Part shown: positions 11,110 through 19,280 of the stretch, one piece after another
Position numbering within the stretch: the stretch's first letter is position 1
How the letters are laid out: every line of letters begins with the position of its first letter
DNA from: Polynucleobacter sp.
GTDB lineage: Bacteria > Pseudomonadota > Gammaproteobacteria > Burkholderiales > Burkholderiaceae
Direction of reading: 5' to 3'
Assembly (NCBI RefSeq): GCF_018500155.2
Contig: NZ_JAHBAK020000076.1
Coordinates: 1-33,601, forward strand
DNA length: 33,601 nt
Program-made: the position numbers and the translations under genes
Notes under the pieces: generated by a model
What the model was told of the DNA's origin: nothing
Database searches by the model: none
The model's input: the letters and a program-made list of their open reading frames with translations, nothing else

Positions 11110-12576
11110 ATGATTCTTTCTTACGCCATTTGGACCCCGATTGTTTTTGGACTCATTATTTTGTTTTATGGGTCCGAGAAGCCATCCGCTGGAGTGCGCT
11201 GGTTAGCGCTCATTGGTGCGGTAATTGGATTTATCGCCACCTTACCTTTGATAACCCAATTTGATATTGCCAACCCTGGCATGCAATTTGTAGAAAAAAT
11301 CAGCTGGATCCCACGTTACGACATTAATTACTACCTAGGTATCGATGGCATATCTGTATGGTTCATTGTTCTGACTGCATTTATCAATATTTTTGTAGTG
11401 ATTGCAGCATGGGAAGTGATTGACACTAAAGTATCCCAATACATGGCGTCATTCATGATCCTTTCTGGATTAATGATTGGCGTATTTTGCGCATTAGATG
11501 CTCTACTGTTTTATGTCTTCTTTGAAGCTACCTTAATTCCGATGTACATCATCATTGGCGTCTGGGGCGGACATAACCGGATATATGCAGCATTTAAGTT
11601 CTTCCTCTACACCTTGCTTGGCTCCTTACTAACTTTAGTTGCCATGCTGTATCTCTATAACGTGACAAATAGCTTTGATATCTTGGCCTGGCAAAATGCT
11701 CGCCTCGATATTGTTGAGCAAATCTTGTTGTTCTTCGCCTTCTTTATGGCATTTGCTGTGAAAGTGCCAATGTGGCCACTGCACACTTGGTTGCCAGACG
11801 TTCACGTCGAGGCGCCAACAGGGGGCTCTGTTGTCTTGGCTGCCATCATGTTAAAGCTAGGCGCTTATGGCTTCTTACGTTTTTCATTGCCGATCGCTCC
11901 GGATGCTAGCCAATATCTTGGCCCATTCGTGATCTTCTTGTCCTTAGTGGCTGTGATTTATGTGGGTGCTGTAGCGCTCGTTCAAAAGGATATGAAAAAG
12001 CTGGTTGCGTACTCATCTGTAGCGCATATGGGCTTTGTCACACTAGGTTTCTTCCTGTTTAGTCCACTGGGCATTGAGGGTGGAATAGTGCAGATGATCT
12101 CCCACGGTTTTGTTGCAGGCGCAATGTTCCTATCTATTGGGGTTCTCTACGATCGTATGCACACTCGCCAGATTGCTGACTACGGTGGCGTAGTACATCG
12201 CATGCCAGCTTTTACTGCTTTTGCTGTTTTAATGGCAATGGCAAACTGCGGATTGCCTGCAACATCAGGGTTCGTTGGTGAGTTTATGGTGATTCTGGCG
12301 GCCGTAGATTATGACTTCGTAATTGGTATTTTGGCTGCCACCGCTCTGATTTTAGGTGCTGCGTATTCACTTTGGATGGTCAAGCGTGTCTTTTTTGGCG
12401 CCATTCACAATCATCATGTTGAAGAATTGAAAGATCTCAATGCTCGTGAATATTTCATGATGACAGTATTGGCGATTTGCGTAATTGGCATGGGTGTTTA
12501 TCCAAAGCCATTTACAGACATCATTCATCCCGCGGTAATCAATCTGTTGCAGCATGTTGCTGTAAGCAAACTCTGA
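11110..12576 (+). CDS. nuoM: NADH-quinone oxidoreductase subunit M (NuoM)
   Basis: NuoM (ND4) is the middle antiporter-like proton-pumping subunit of the membrane arm. The 488-residue protein has about 14 hydrophobic helices. Proton-path residues are E139 in YVFFEATLIPMYI and K218 in FAVKVPMWPLHTWLPD, followed by EAPTGGSVVLA. The ATG is 24 bases after the nuoL stop and shows no convincing Shine-Dalgarno sequence. The C terminus, GVYPKPFTDIIHPAV, is typical. Confidence 0.97.
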   Translation: MILSYAIWTPIVFGLIILFYGSEKPSAGVRWLALIGAVIGFIATLPLITQFDIANPGMQFVEKISWIPRYDINYYLGIDGISVWFIVLTAFINIFVVIAAWEVIDTKVSQYMASFMILSGLMIGVFCALDALLFYVFFEATLIPMYIIIGVWGGHNRIYAAFKFFLYTLLGSLLTLVAMLYLYNVTNSFDILAWQNARLDIVEQILLFFAFFMAFAVKVPMWPLHTWLPDVHVEAPTGGSVVLAAIMLKLGAYGFLRFSLPIAPDASQYLGPFVIFLSLVAVIYVGAVALVQKDMKKLVAYSSVAHMGFVTLGFFLFSPLGIEGGIVQMISHGFVAGAMFLSIGVLYDRMHTRQIADYGGVVHRMPAFTAFAVLMAMANCGLPATSGFVGEFMVILAAVDYDFVIGILAATALILGAAYSLWMVKRVFFGAIHNHHVEELKDLNAREYFMMTVLAICVIGMGVYPKPFTDIIHPAVINLLQHVAVSKL

Positions 12577-12586
12577 GTAAAAGCAA

Positions 12587-14086
12587 ATGCAAGCATTCGA
12601 CCTATACGCCATCCTGCCGGAACTCGTTTTACTACTAGCCACTTGTTTGTTGCTGGTTGCTAGTGTTTATGTACGCGAAAGAGTTCCAACTACGCCCGGT
12701 GTTGAGCAGGATATCTTCCACACTCCCCGTGGTGTTGGATTTGTCTATTTCTTTTCATTAATTTTGTTGGTTTATCTTATTTTTGCTTTCATTGGCCGAA
12801 TGGGGGATGTATCCATTGTTGCCATGAATGGATTGTTTCAATCAGATCCGCTATCTAATTTACTCAAGGCTTGCTCATGTGCAGCCGTATTAGTAAGCTT
12901 GGTGTATTCAAAGCAATATTTATCTGACCGTTCGCTATTTCGTCCTGACTTTATCGTCATGATTTTGTTGGCGCTGCTAGGTCAGATGGTGTTGATCTCA
13001 GGTGCAAATCTGCTCACTTTGTATCTAGGTCTAGAGCTCATGGCATTGCCAATGTACGCATTGGTTGCAATGCGTCACACCAGTGAGAAAAGTGTTGAAG
13101 CCGGTATTAAGTATTTCATTCTGGGTGCATTGGCTTCAGGTTTCTTGCTCTACGGTATGTCAATGCTTTATGGAGTGACGGGCTCTTTAGATTTGCTAGA
13201 GATTTTTAGAACTGTCGCTGATCCACGTATAAATCATTTAGTCATGGCATTTGGTCTTGTATTTATCGTGGCTGGACTTGCATTCAAATTAGGCGTTGTC
13301 CCTTTTCATATGTGGGTACCTGATGTATACCAAGGCGCACCAACTGCTGTGACCTTGATGATTGCTGGTGCACCAAAGATTGCTGCATTCGCGCTCTTAT
13401 TCCGTTTATTGGTCAATACATTATTGCCGTTGATGGGTGATTGGCAGCCTATGCTGGTCTTATTGGCAGTATTGTCATTGGTGGTTGGCAACGTCACAGC
13501 GATTGCGCAAACTAATGTAAAACGTATGCTTGCTTATTCTGCTATCGCGCAGATGGGCTTTGTGATGCTTGGCATGTTGTCGGTATTTGATGATCATGCA
13601 TTTAGTGCATCCGTGTTTTATGTCATTACATACGTCTTAACAACTTTAGGTACATTCGGTTTACTCATGGTTCTATCTCGCAAAGGATATGATTGCGAGA
13701 CATTAGATGGTCTGAAAGGCCTCAATAAAAAGCATCCTTGGTTTGCGTTTATTGGCTTAGTCATGATGTTTTCCTTGGCCGGTATTCCGCCAACAGTCGG
13801 ATTTGCTGCTAAGTTGGGTGTTTTAGAGGCGCTAGTAGATGGCGAGCATACGATATTGGCCATTATTGCCGTCCTTGCATCTTTGATTGGTGCTTTCTAC
13901 TACTTACGAGTGGTGAAGGTAATGTATTTTGATGAGCCATTACATGAAGCAACCATTACGGGCACTGGTTTTGCTAAAGGCTTATTGAGTATGAACACTA
14001 TTTTGGTATTGGCAATCGGCATCGTTCCAGCCAGTTTGATGAGCATTTGTTTGGATGCTATGCGCCGGACCTTGCTGGGCTCATAA
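12587..14086 (+). CDS. nuoN: NADH-quinone oxidoreductase subunit N (NuoN)
   Basis: NuoN (ND2) is the proximal antiporter-like proton-pumping subunit and the last gene of the complex I operon here. The 499-residue protein has E150 in [14 protein letters not shown] and K234 in [19 protein letters not shown], then [15 protein letters not shown]. Full-length with 14 hydrophobic segments. It begins 10 bases after nuoM and is followed within 20 bases by a strong terminator, which closes the operon. Confidence 0.97.
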   Translation: MQAFDLYAILPELVLLLATCLLLVASVYVRERVPTTPGVEQDIFHTPRGVGFVYFFSLILLVYLIFAFIGRMGDVSIVAMNGLFQSDPLSNLLKACSCAAVLVSLVYSKQYLSDRSLFRPDFIVMILLALLGQMVLISGANLLTLYLGLELMALPMYALVAMRHTSEKSVEAGIKYFILGALASGFLLYGMSMLYGVTGSLDLLEIFRTVADPRINHLVMAFGLVFIVAGLAFKLGVVPFHMWVPDVYQGAPTAVTLMIAGAPKIAAFALLFRLLVNTLLPLMGDWQPMLVLLAVLSLVVGNVTAIAQTNVKRMLAYSAIAQMGFVMLGMLSVFDDHAFSASVFYVITYVLTTLGTFGLLMVLSRKGYDCETLDGLKGLNKKHPWFAFIGLVMMFSLAGIPPTVGFAAKLGVLEALVDGEHTILAIIAVLASLIGAFYYLRVVKVMYFDEPLHEATITGTGFAKGLLSMNTILVLAIGIVPASLMSICLDAMRRTLLGS

Positions 14087-14104
14087 CCCACAACCAATCA
14101 GATA

Positions 14105-14138
14105 AATAGAGGCTCCTTGTAGGGGCCTCTATTGTTTT
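14105..14138 (+). terminator. Rho-independent terminator of the nuo operon
   Basis: AATAGAGGCTCC (14105-14116) pairs with GGGGCCTCTATT (14122-14133) over 12 base pairs with a single G-U wobble, around a TTGTA loop, and is followed by GTTTT. It starts 18 bases after the nuoN stop. Confidence 0.9.
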
Positions 14139-14149
14139 ATAAGTCAGTA

Positions 14150-14165
14150 TGACATACCTATGTCA
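14150..14165. promoter_or_regulatory. Perfect palindrome upstream of the Nudix gene, candidate operator
   Basis: TGACATACCTATGTCA is an inverted repeat with 7-base arms around CC. A smaller one, ATCAT-CT-ATGAT, follows at 14171-14182. Downstream, TATAGT at 14203-14208 fits a -10 box, but no good -35 is seen. The arms are too short and lack a T-run, so it is not a terminator. Protein binding is inferred only. Confidence 0.4.
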
Positions 14166-14218
14166 TCCTGATCATCTATGATGGTTTAATTAATATCAAC
14201 GCTATAGTAAAGATCGCT

Positions 14219-14827
14219 ATGACAGAAAAATCTTTTATCGATTTGCCGCAAGGAGATCAACATCTGCGTGAAGAGCGCGTCTCAGGTGAAGATATTTATG
14301 GCGGCATTTTCCTTAATATGAAACGTGATCAAGTGCGCTTGCCCGATGGTCATATAGCAGCCCGTGAATATTTAACTCATCCTGGCGCGGTGGCTGTTGT
14401 AGCTATTTTGGATGACGGTAGGGTTTTATTAGAGCGGCAGTATCGCTATCCGATTGCCAAAGCTTGTATCGAAATACCCGCTGGAAAATTAGAAATCGGC
14501 GAGGATCACTTACTGTGTGCGCAACGTGAGCTTGAAGAAGAGACAGGTTACACAGCAAAAAAATGGAGCTATATCCGTCGAATTCATCCAGTCATTTCTT
14601 ACTCTACAGAGCTTATTGATATATATCTGGCGGAGGATCTGGTTCCGGGTAAAAGCAAGCTTGATGATGAAGAGTTTTTGGATGTCTTTGCCGCTCCTCT
14701 AGAGCAATTGCTAGGATGGATCGAAGAGGGTGAAATTACGGACGTGAAAACCACTATTTCAGGGTATTGGTTGGACCGCTATCGCCGGGGTTTGGTGAGT
14801 CCCACGCCAATTAAATCAGTTGCTTGA
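14219..14827 (+). CDS. Nudix hydrolase, ADP-ribose/ADP-sugar pyrophosphatase type
   Basis: The product is a cytoplasmic Nudix hydrolase, probably cleaving ADP-ribose or another ADP-sugar to AMP and a sugar phosphate (NudF/YffH type). The Nudix box is complete at residues 89-111: G89, then E95, then REL-EEE-TGY from R103, matching GX5EX7REUXEEXGU. The 202-residue length and the preceding QYRYPIAKACIEIPAGK segment are typical of the ADP-ribose subgroup. Exact substrate cannot be read from sequence. It begins 132 bases after nuoN behind a terminator, so it has its own promoter. A possible -10 box (TATAGT) ends only 10 bases before the ATG and no Shine-Dalgarno is seen, so a very short or absent leader is possible. 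Confidence 0.9.
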   Translation: MTEKSFIDLPQGDQHLREERVSGEDIYGGIFLNMKRDQVRLPDGHIAAREYLTHPGAVAVVAILDDGRVLLERQYRYPIAKACIEIPAGKLEIGEDHLLCAQRELEEETGYTAKKWSYIRRIHPVISYSTELIDIYLAEDLVPGKSKLDDEEFLDVFAAPLEQLLGWIEEGEITDVKTTISGYWLDRYRRGLVSPTPIKSVA

Positions 14828-14883
14828 ATTCCCATTAAAATAGGATCTATTGAATTTGGCATTTATGCCCTTATATAGCTCTT

Positions 14884-15369
14884 ATGAAAGTCTACAACCT
14901 CGCTTGTCCCTTAGACCATCGCTTTGAAGGGTGGTTTTCCTCTGAAGAGGACTGCCTTGCTCAGCAAGAGCAAGGGATTTTGGCTTGCCCTATTTGTGAC
15001 AGCACACAAATTTCACGTATGCCATCAGCTCCCCATATCGCCAAGTCTTCAAGTGCGGCCGTTGTTGCTTCGGGTGAAGAAGTTGGGGTAAATAGTGGCG
15101 AAGTGGTTGTCTTAACTGGTAACGACCACTCTCAATTGGAGGCTCAGGTCCAAGCTGCCTTTCTAAAAGGAATGCGCGAGCTAATGGGCAAGTCTGAGGA
15201 TGTCGGTACTGCCTTTGCTGAAGAAGCAAGAAAGATTCATTACAAGGAAGCCCCAGAGCGTAGCATTCGTGGTCAAACCACCTTGGATGAGGCTGAATCA
15301 TTAAGGGAGGAGGGCATCGAGGTGCTCGCAGTTCCCATCATGCCGGCGTTTAAAAATACTCTGCAATAA
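14884..15369 (+). CDS. DUF1178 family protein
   Basis: This is a conserved protein of unknown function. The start MKVYNLACPLDHRFEGWFSS and the cysteine pairs C8/C24 and C35/C38 (LACPICDS) match the DUF1178 family and suggest a small zinc-binding N-terminal head. The middle, roughly 50-80, is low in hydrophobics and probably flexible. The C-terminal half has the family segment EEARKIHYKEAPERSIRG at about 118-135. The 161-residue length is normal. In Burkholderiales this gene commonly follows the Nudix gene downstream of nuoN, as here. GGCAT-TT-ATGCC at 14858-14869 and a TATATA stretch sit just before the ATG. No function is claimed. Confidence 0.88.
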   Translation: MKVYNLACPLDHRFEGWFSSEEDCLAQQEQGILACPICDSTQISRMPSAPHIAKSSSAAVVASGEEVGVNSGEVVVLTGNDHSQLEAQVQAAFLKGMRELMGKSEDVGTAFAEEARKIHYKEAPERSIRGQTTLDEAESLREEGIEVLAVPIMPAFKNTLQ

Positions 15370-15385
15370 GCCCTTTGGCTTATAT

Positions 15386-15418
15386 AAAAATAGCGATCCG
15401 AGGATCGCTATTTTTTTG
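15386..15418. terminator. Bidirectional terminator between the DUF1178 gene and mmsA
   Basis: AAAAATAGCGATC (15386-15398) pairs perfectly with GATCGCTATTTTT around a CGAG loop and runs into seven T's on +. On - the A-tract gives a five-T run. It lies between convergent genes and can serve both. Confidence 0.92.
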
Positions 15419-15450
15419 TCTCATTTCCCTTGTAATCAGAAATGCAGGGT

Positions 15451-16974
15451 TTATTTCGATGTAGGCATGACAAATTCAGCGCCTTTTGCAATGCTCTCAG
15501 GCCACCGCTGCATAACGCTTTTTTGTTTTGTGTAAAAGCGTACGCCTTCCTTGCCGTAAGCATGCATATCGCCAAAAAGAGATTTTTTCCAGCCGCCAAA
15601 GCCATGCCATGCCATTGGAACTGGGATCGGTACGTTAATGCCAACCATGCCCACTTGAACGCGACGTGCAAATTCACGTGCGATATTGCCATCACTAGTA
15701 AAGCATGCCACGCCATTGCCGTATTCGCATGCGTTTACTAGATTTAGTGCATCGGTAAAGTTAGCGACACGAACACAGGACAACACAGGACCAAAGATTT
15801 CTTCGAGATATATTTTCATATCAGGCGTGACATTATCGAAAAGAGTGCCGCCCAAGAAAAAGCCGTTCTCATTGCCGGGTGCTTTGAAGCCACGACCATC
15901 AACAAGCAATTTAGCACCAGCAGCTACGCCACTCTCGATATAACCAGTGATACGTTCTAATGCTGCCTTGGTAACAATAGGGCCCATCTCGGCATCGAGC
16001 TCCATGCCATTTTTTATCTTCAGGCTTTTAGCGCGCTCAATGAGCTTAGGCATGATTTTGTCCGCTACGTCGCCAACCAAAACGGCTACAGAGATCGCCA
16101 TGCAGCGCTCGCCCGCAGAGCCATAAGCTGCTCCAACCAAAGCATCAATTGCTTTATCAATATCTGCATCTGGCATGATGACCATATGATTCTTAGCGCC
16201 ACCCAGTGCCTGAGATCGCTTGCCAAAATGGGCGCAGCGTTCGTAAATGTAATTAGCGATGGGGGTTGATCCGACAAAGCTAATGGCCTTGACATCAGGA
16301 TTTTCTATTAATGCATCAACCGCTTCTTTGTCGCCCTGAACCACATTAAATACACCATCTGGTAGCCCAGCCTCTTTTAATAACTTTGCCATATAAAGCG
16401 AGGCGGAGGGGTCTGTAGGGCTTGGCTTAAGAACAAAGGTGTTACCGCAGGCTATGGCTAATGGAAACATCCACATAGGAACCATGACAGGGAAGTTAAA
16501 TGGTGTAATTCCGGCTACCACTCCCAGCGGTTGGCGCATGACCCAGTTATCAATATCTGTTGACACCTGTTCTGTGTAATCACCCTTTAGTAGCTCTGGG
16601 GCTGCAGTGGCAAATTCAAGAATTTCAATACCACGTGTAACTTCACCTTGTGCATCTGTAAATACCTTGCCATGTTCAGAAGTAATAATGGCGGCAAGTT
16701 CATCGCGATGCGTGTTGAGTAACTCTAAATATTTAAATAGAATGCGAGCGCGACGCAGGGGGCTGGTTTGACTCCAAGAGTCAAAAGCTTTTTGCGCCAC
16801 AGCTACAGCAGCATCAACTTCATTGCGGCTTGCTAAAGCTACTCTACGAGCGATAGATCCCTTGGCGGGATTGAAAACATCGGCAAAGCGGCCATCTTTT
16901 GGGTTAACAACTGATCCGCCAATGTAGTGGCCAACATCTTCTTTGGATTCAAACGCCTTGGTTGCATTCATCAT
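15451..16974 (-). CDS. mmsA: CoA-acylating methylmalonate-semialdehyde dehydrogenase
   Basis: The enzyme oxidises methylmalonate semialdehyde with NAD+ and CoA to propionyl-CoA and CO2 (and malonate semialdehyde to acetyl-CoA), the end step of valine, beta-alanine or inositol breakdown. The 507-residue protein has aldehyde dehydrogenase domains throughout: [17 protein letters not shown] at about 157-173, the nucleotide-binding [10 protein letters not shown] at 231-240, and catalytic C291 in GSAGERCMA. The usual ALDH catalytic Glu motif is replaced by [10 protein letters not shown] (N262), which is diagnostic of this CoA-dependent subgroup. Start is one of ATG 16974 or 16971; neither has a clear ribosome-binding site. 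It is divergent from the OYE gene, with 163 bases between. Confidence 0.94.
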   Translation of the reverse strand: MMNATKAFESKEDVGHYIGGSVVNPKDGRFADVFNPAKGSIARRVALASRNEVDAAVAVAQKAFDSWSQTSPLRRARILFKYLELLNTHRDELAAIITSEHGKVFTDAQGEVTRGIEILEFATAAPELLKGDYTEQVSTDIDNWVMRQPLGVVAGITPFNFPVMVPMWMFPLAIACGNTFVLKPSPTDPSASLYMAKLLKEAGLPDGVFNVVQGDKEAVDALIENPDVKAISFVGSTPIANYIYERCAHFGKRSQALGGAKNHMVIMPDADIDKAIDALVGAAYGSAGERCMAISVAVLVGDVADKIMPKLIERAKSLKIKNGMELDAEMGPIVTKAALERITGYIESGVAAGAKLLVDGRGFKAPGNENGFFLGGTLFDNVTPDMKIYLEEIFGPVLSCVRVANFTDALNLVNACEYGNGVACFTSDGNIAREFARRVQVGMVGINVPIPVPMAWHGFGGWKKSLFGDMHAYGKEGVRFYTKQKSVMQRWPESIAKGAEFVMPTSK

Positions 16975-17137
16975 TAATCGATATTCTTTGGGTAATGGTT
17001 ATGCAAAGCCTTGTTATTCGTTGCCTGCAAGATTTTGCTGTCTCGTTTATTCTGCTGATGAAATATTCTATCCCTTAATGGCATTTTGTGTATTTTGACC
17101 TTTTTTCTCATTTTTCTACATTTTTTAAGGCATTCGC

Positions 17138-18259
17138 ATGAGTCTTTTATTTACTCCCTACACACTGGGCTCACCCCGTGGACCTCTGGAGTTAGCAAAT
17201 CGAATTGTGGTTGCGCCAATGTGCCAATATTCGGCCTCGAATGGCGAAGCAACGGATTGGCATTTAATGCACTGGGGAAACTTGTTAAATAGTGGTGCTG
17301 CATTATTCATCATTGAAGCCACAGGCGTAACTCCGCAGGCGCGCATCACACCAGCATGTTTGGGCTTGTGGGATGACAGAACTGAGGCCGCATTGAAGGA
17401 TAAATTGACTCGTGCTCGCAAGCTGGCCCCAGCCACACCCGTATTTATTCAGCTTGCGCATGCAGGACGAAAAGCCTCAAGTGCAACTCCATGGGAAGGG
17501 GGGCAGCTGCTACCCATTGATCAGGGCGGATGGGAGACATTGGCGCCATCAGCGATTCCTCAATTAGAGGGTGAACGGTTGCCTCATGAATTATCTAAAG
17601 AAGAATTAAAGAGCATCATTGATGCATTTGTCATGGCAGCTAAACGCGCTGATCGTATCGGCATTGATGGCATTGAATTGCATGGAGCGCATGGATATTT
17701 GTTGCATCAATTTCTATCGCCGATTGCCAATCAGCGAACCGATGAATACGGTGGTTCGTTTGAAAACCGAATCCGTTTTCCTTTAGAGTTGTTTTCCTCG
17801 GTCAGATCGGCTTATCAGGGCGTCTTAGGAATACGTATTTCTGCAAGTGACTGGATGGAAGGGGGTTGGACTCCGGAGCAAACAGCTTCTTTTGCAAAGC
17901 AGCTAAAACCCCTGGGGTGCGATTTTGTGCATATATCTTCTGGAGGCATTTCTCCTAAGCAAAAAATTGCTTTAGGTCCAAAATATCAAGTGCCATTTGC
18001 AAAAGTTGTAAAAGAGGCCTCTGGATTGCCGACTATTACTGTTGGTTTGATAACAGATCCCCATCAGGCTGAAGAAATACTGCAAGACGGAGATGCGGAT
18101 CTGATAGCATTGGCAAGAGCTTTTTTATATAAACCTCGATGGGCTTGGGAAGCTGCCGCCGCATTAAATGCTACTGTGCATGCAAATGAGCGTTATTGGC
18201 GCTGCTTACCAAGAGAGGCACAGTCTGTTTTTGGAAGCGTTAAAGTAGGGCAAAGATAA
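17138..18259 (+). CDS. Old yellow enzyme family NADH:flavin oxidoreductase (YqjM-like)
   Basis: A cytoplasmic FMN-dependent ene-reductase with a TIM-barrel fold, expected to reduce the C=C bond of activated alkenes such as enones with NAD(P)H. The 373-residue protein carries the thermophilic-like/YqjM subclass marks: C29 and Y31 in APMCQYSA, Q105 in IQLAHAGRK, and H182/H185 in LHGAHGYLLHQFLSP. TDEYGGSFENR follows at about 201-211. The natural substrate is not known. AAGG at 17127-17130 precedes the ATG. It is followed 22 bases later by a Bug-type binding protein, so the two are probably co-transcribed. Confidence 0.92.
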   Translation: MSLLFTPYTLGSPRGPLELANRIVVAPMCQYSASNGEATDWHLMHWGNLLNSGAALFIIEATGVTPQARITPACLGLWDDRTEAALKDKLTRARKLAPATPVFIQLAHAGRKASSATPWEGGQLLPIDQGGWETLAPSAIPQLEGERLPHELSKEELKSIIDAFVMAAKRADRIGIDGIELHGAHGYLLHQFLSPIANQRTDEYGGSFENRIRFPLELFSSVRSAYQGVLGIRISASDWMEGGWTPEQTASFAKQLKPLGCDFVHISSGGISPKQKIALGPKYQVPFAKVVKEASGLPTITVGLITDPHQAEEILQDGDADLIALARAFLYKPRWAWEAAAALNATVHANERYWRCLPREAQSVFGSVKVGQR

Positions 18260-18270
18260 ATATAAAAAGT

Positions 18271-18276
18271 AAGGAG
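18271..18276 (+). promoter_or_regulatory. Strong ribosome-binding site of the Bug-type binding protein gene
   Basis: AAGGAG lies 5 bases before the ATG at 18282. This favours that start over the in-frame ATG nine codons downstream. Confidence 0.85.
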
Positions 18277-18281
18277 ATTAA

Positions 18282-19271
18282 ATGAAATTATTTGTTAATA
18301 AAGGTCTAATGGCTAAAAAGTGGCTTGTTATTGCAGGCTTGGTAACCGCAAGCAATTTGGTGGCAGCCCAATCTTTTCCTGATAAAACGATTACATTGGT
18401 TGTGCCCAATCCGCCCGGAGGTCTAGTGGATACATCCGCACGCTTACTTAGTGAGCCGCTCACTAGAGTGATTGGTCAGCCGGTTGTGGTTGATAACAAA
18501 CCAGGCGCTAGCGGAAATATCGCATACCAGTATGTTGCTAATGCGAAACCAGATGGATATACCTTGTTGATTTCTTACTCGGGGTATCACGTTGGAAACC
18601 CATCTTTGATGGATAAGCTGCCGTGGGACCCAGTAAAAGATTTTTCTCCCATTGCATTGCTAACAGTATCGACCAATGTCATTGCTGTTCATCCATCGGT
18701 TCCAGTCAATAACCTTAAGGAATTTATTGCCTACGCTAAAGCAAATCCTGGAAAACTCAACTATGCCTCACAGGGTAATGGATCTGTGTCACATATTGGC
18801 ACTGAAATGTTCAAACAGTCTACAGGCGTAGATATGGTTCACGTCCCGTATAAAGGATCGGGTCCTGCCATTCAGGATGTACTTGCAGGTCAAGTTCAAG
18901 TATTTATTTCAACGCCACCATCACTGATGCAACATATACAGAGTGGAAAATTGAAGGGCTTAGCGGTTACTGGTAAAAATCGTCACCCAGGCATGCCAAA
19001 CGTGCCAACTACTGCAGAGGCGGGATTACCATCATTTCAGCTGGAGTCTTGGGTCGGTTTGTTTGCACCGGCAAAAACTCCCGAGCCTATTGTGAACAAG
19101 CTTGCTGACGCTGTTAAAAGAAGCTTAGCTTTACCTGAAGTAAAGGAGCGCGCTGATGCAGCAGGTGTTGAAATTCGTTACCTTAATCCAGCTGCTACTG
19201 AGGCGCTCGTAAAGAAAGAGCTTCCTTATTGGAACAAGGTCATTAAGTCTGCAAATATCACGCTAGACTAA
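18282..19271 (+). CDS. Bug/TctC family periplasmic substrate-binding protein
   Basis: An extracytoplasmic solute receptor of the tripartite tricarboxylate transporter (TTT) family, the kind greatly expanded in Bordetella and other Burkholderiales. It has a signal peptide: basic MKLFVNKGLMAKK, hydrophobic core WLVIAGLVTASNL, probable cleavage VAA|QS after residue 29. The mature part starts FPDKTITLVVPNPPGG, then shows RLLSEPL near 50 and KPGASGNIAYQYVA, the usual ligand loop. Later segments (VPYKGSGPAIQDVLAGQVQ, PTTAEAGLP) fit the family; length 329 is normal. No TctA/TctB membrane genes are nearby, which is usual for these 'orphan' receptors. The ligand cannot be predicted, though a carboxylate is likely from family knowledge. 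Confidence 0.93.
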   Translation: MKLFVNKGLMAKKWLVIAGLVTASNLVAAQSFPDKTITLVVPNPPGGLVDTSARLLSEPLTRVIGQPVVVDNKPGASGNIAYQYVANAKPDGYTLLISYSGYHVGNPSLMDKLPWDPVKDFSPIALLTVSTNVIAVHPSVPVNNLKEFIAYAKANPGKLNYASQGNGSVSHIGTEMFKQSTGVDMVHVPYKGSGPAIQDVLAGQVQVFISTPPSLMQHIQSGKLKGLAVTGKNRHPGMPNVPTTAEAGLPSFQLESWVGLFAPAKTPEPIVNKLADAVKRSLALPEVKERADAAGVEIRYLNPAATEALVKKELPYWNKVIKSANITLD

Positions 19272-19280
19272 ATGTTACTG

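Noticed and set aside
15442..15741. Open frames on + opposite the mmsA 3' end
   Set aside because: They lie antisense to a conserved catalytic gene and have no ribosome-binding site or recognisable domain.
16975..17137. Defined promoters in the mmsA/OYE divergent region
   Set aside because: Several weak TTGCTG/TATTCT-like hexamers exist but none has good spacing, so no promoter is annotated.
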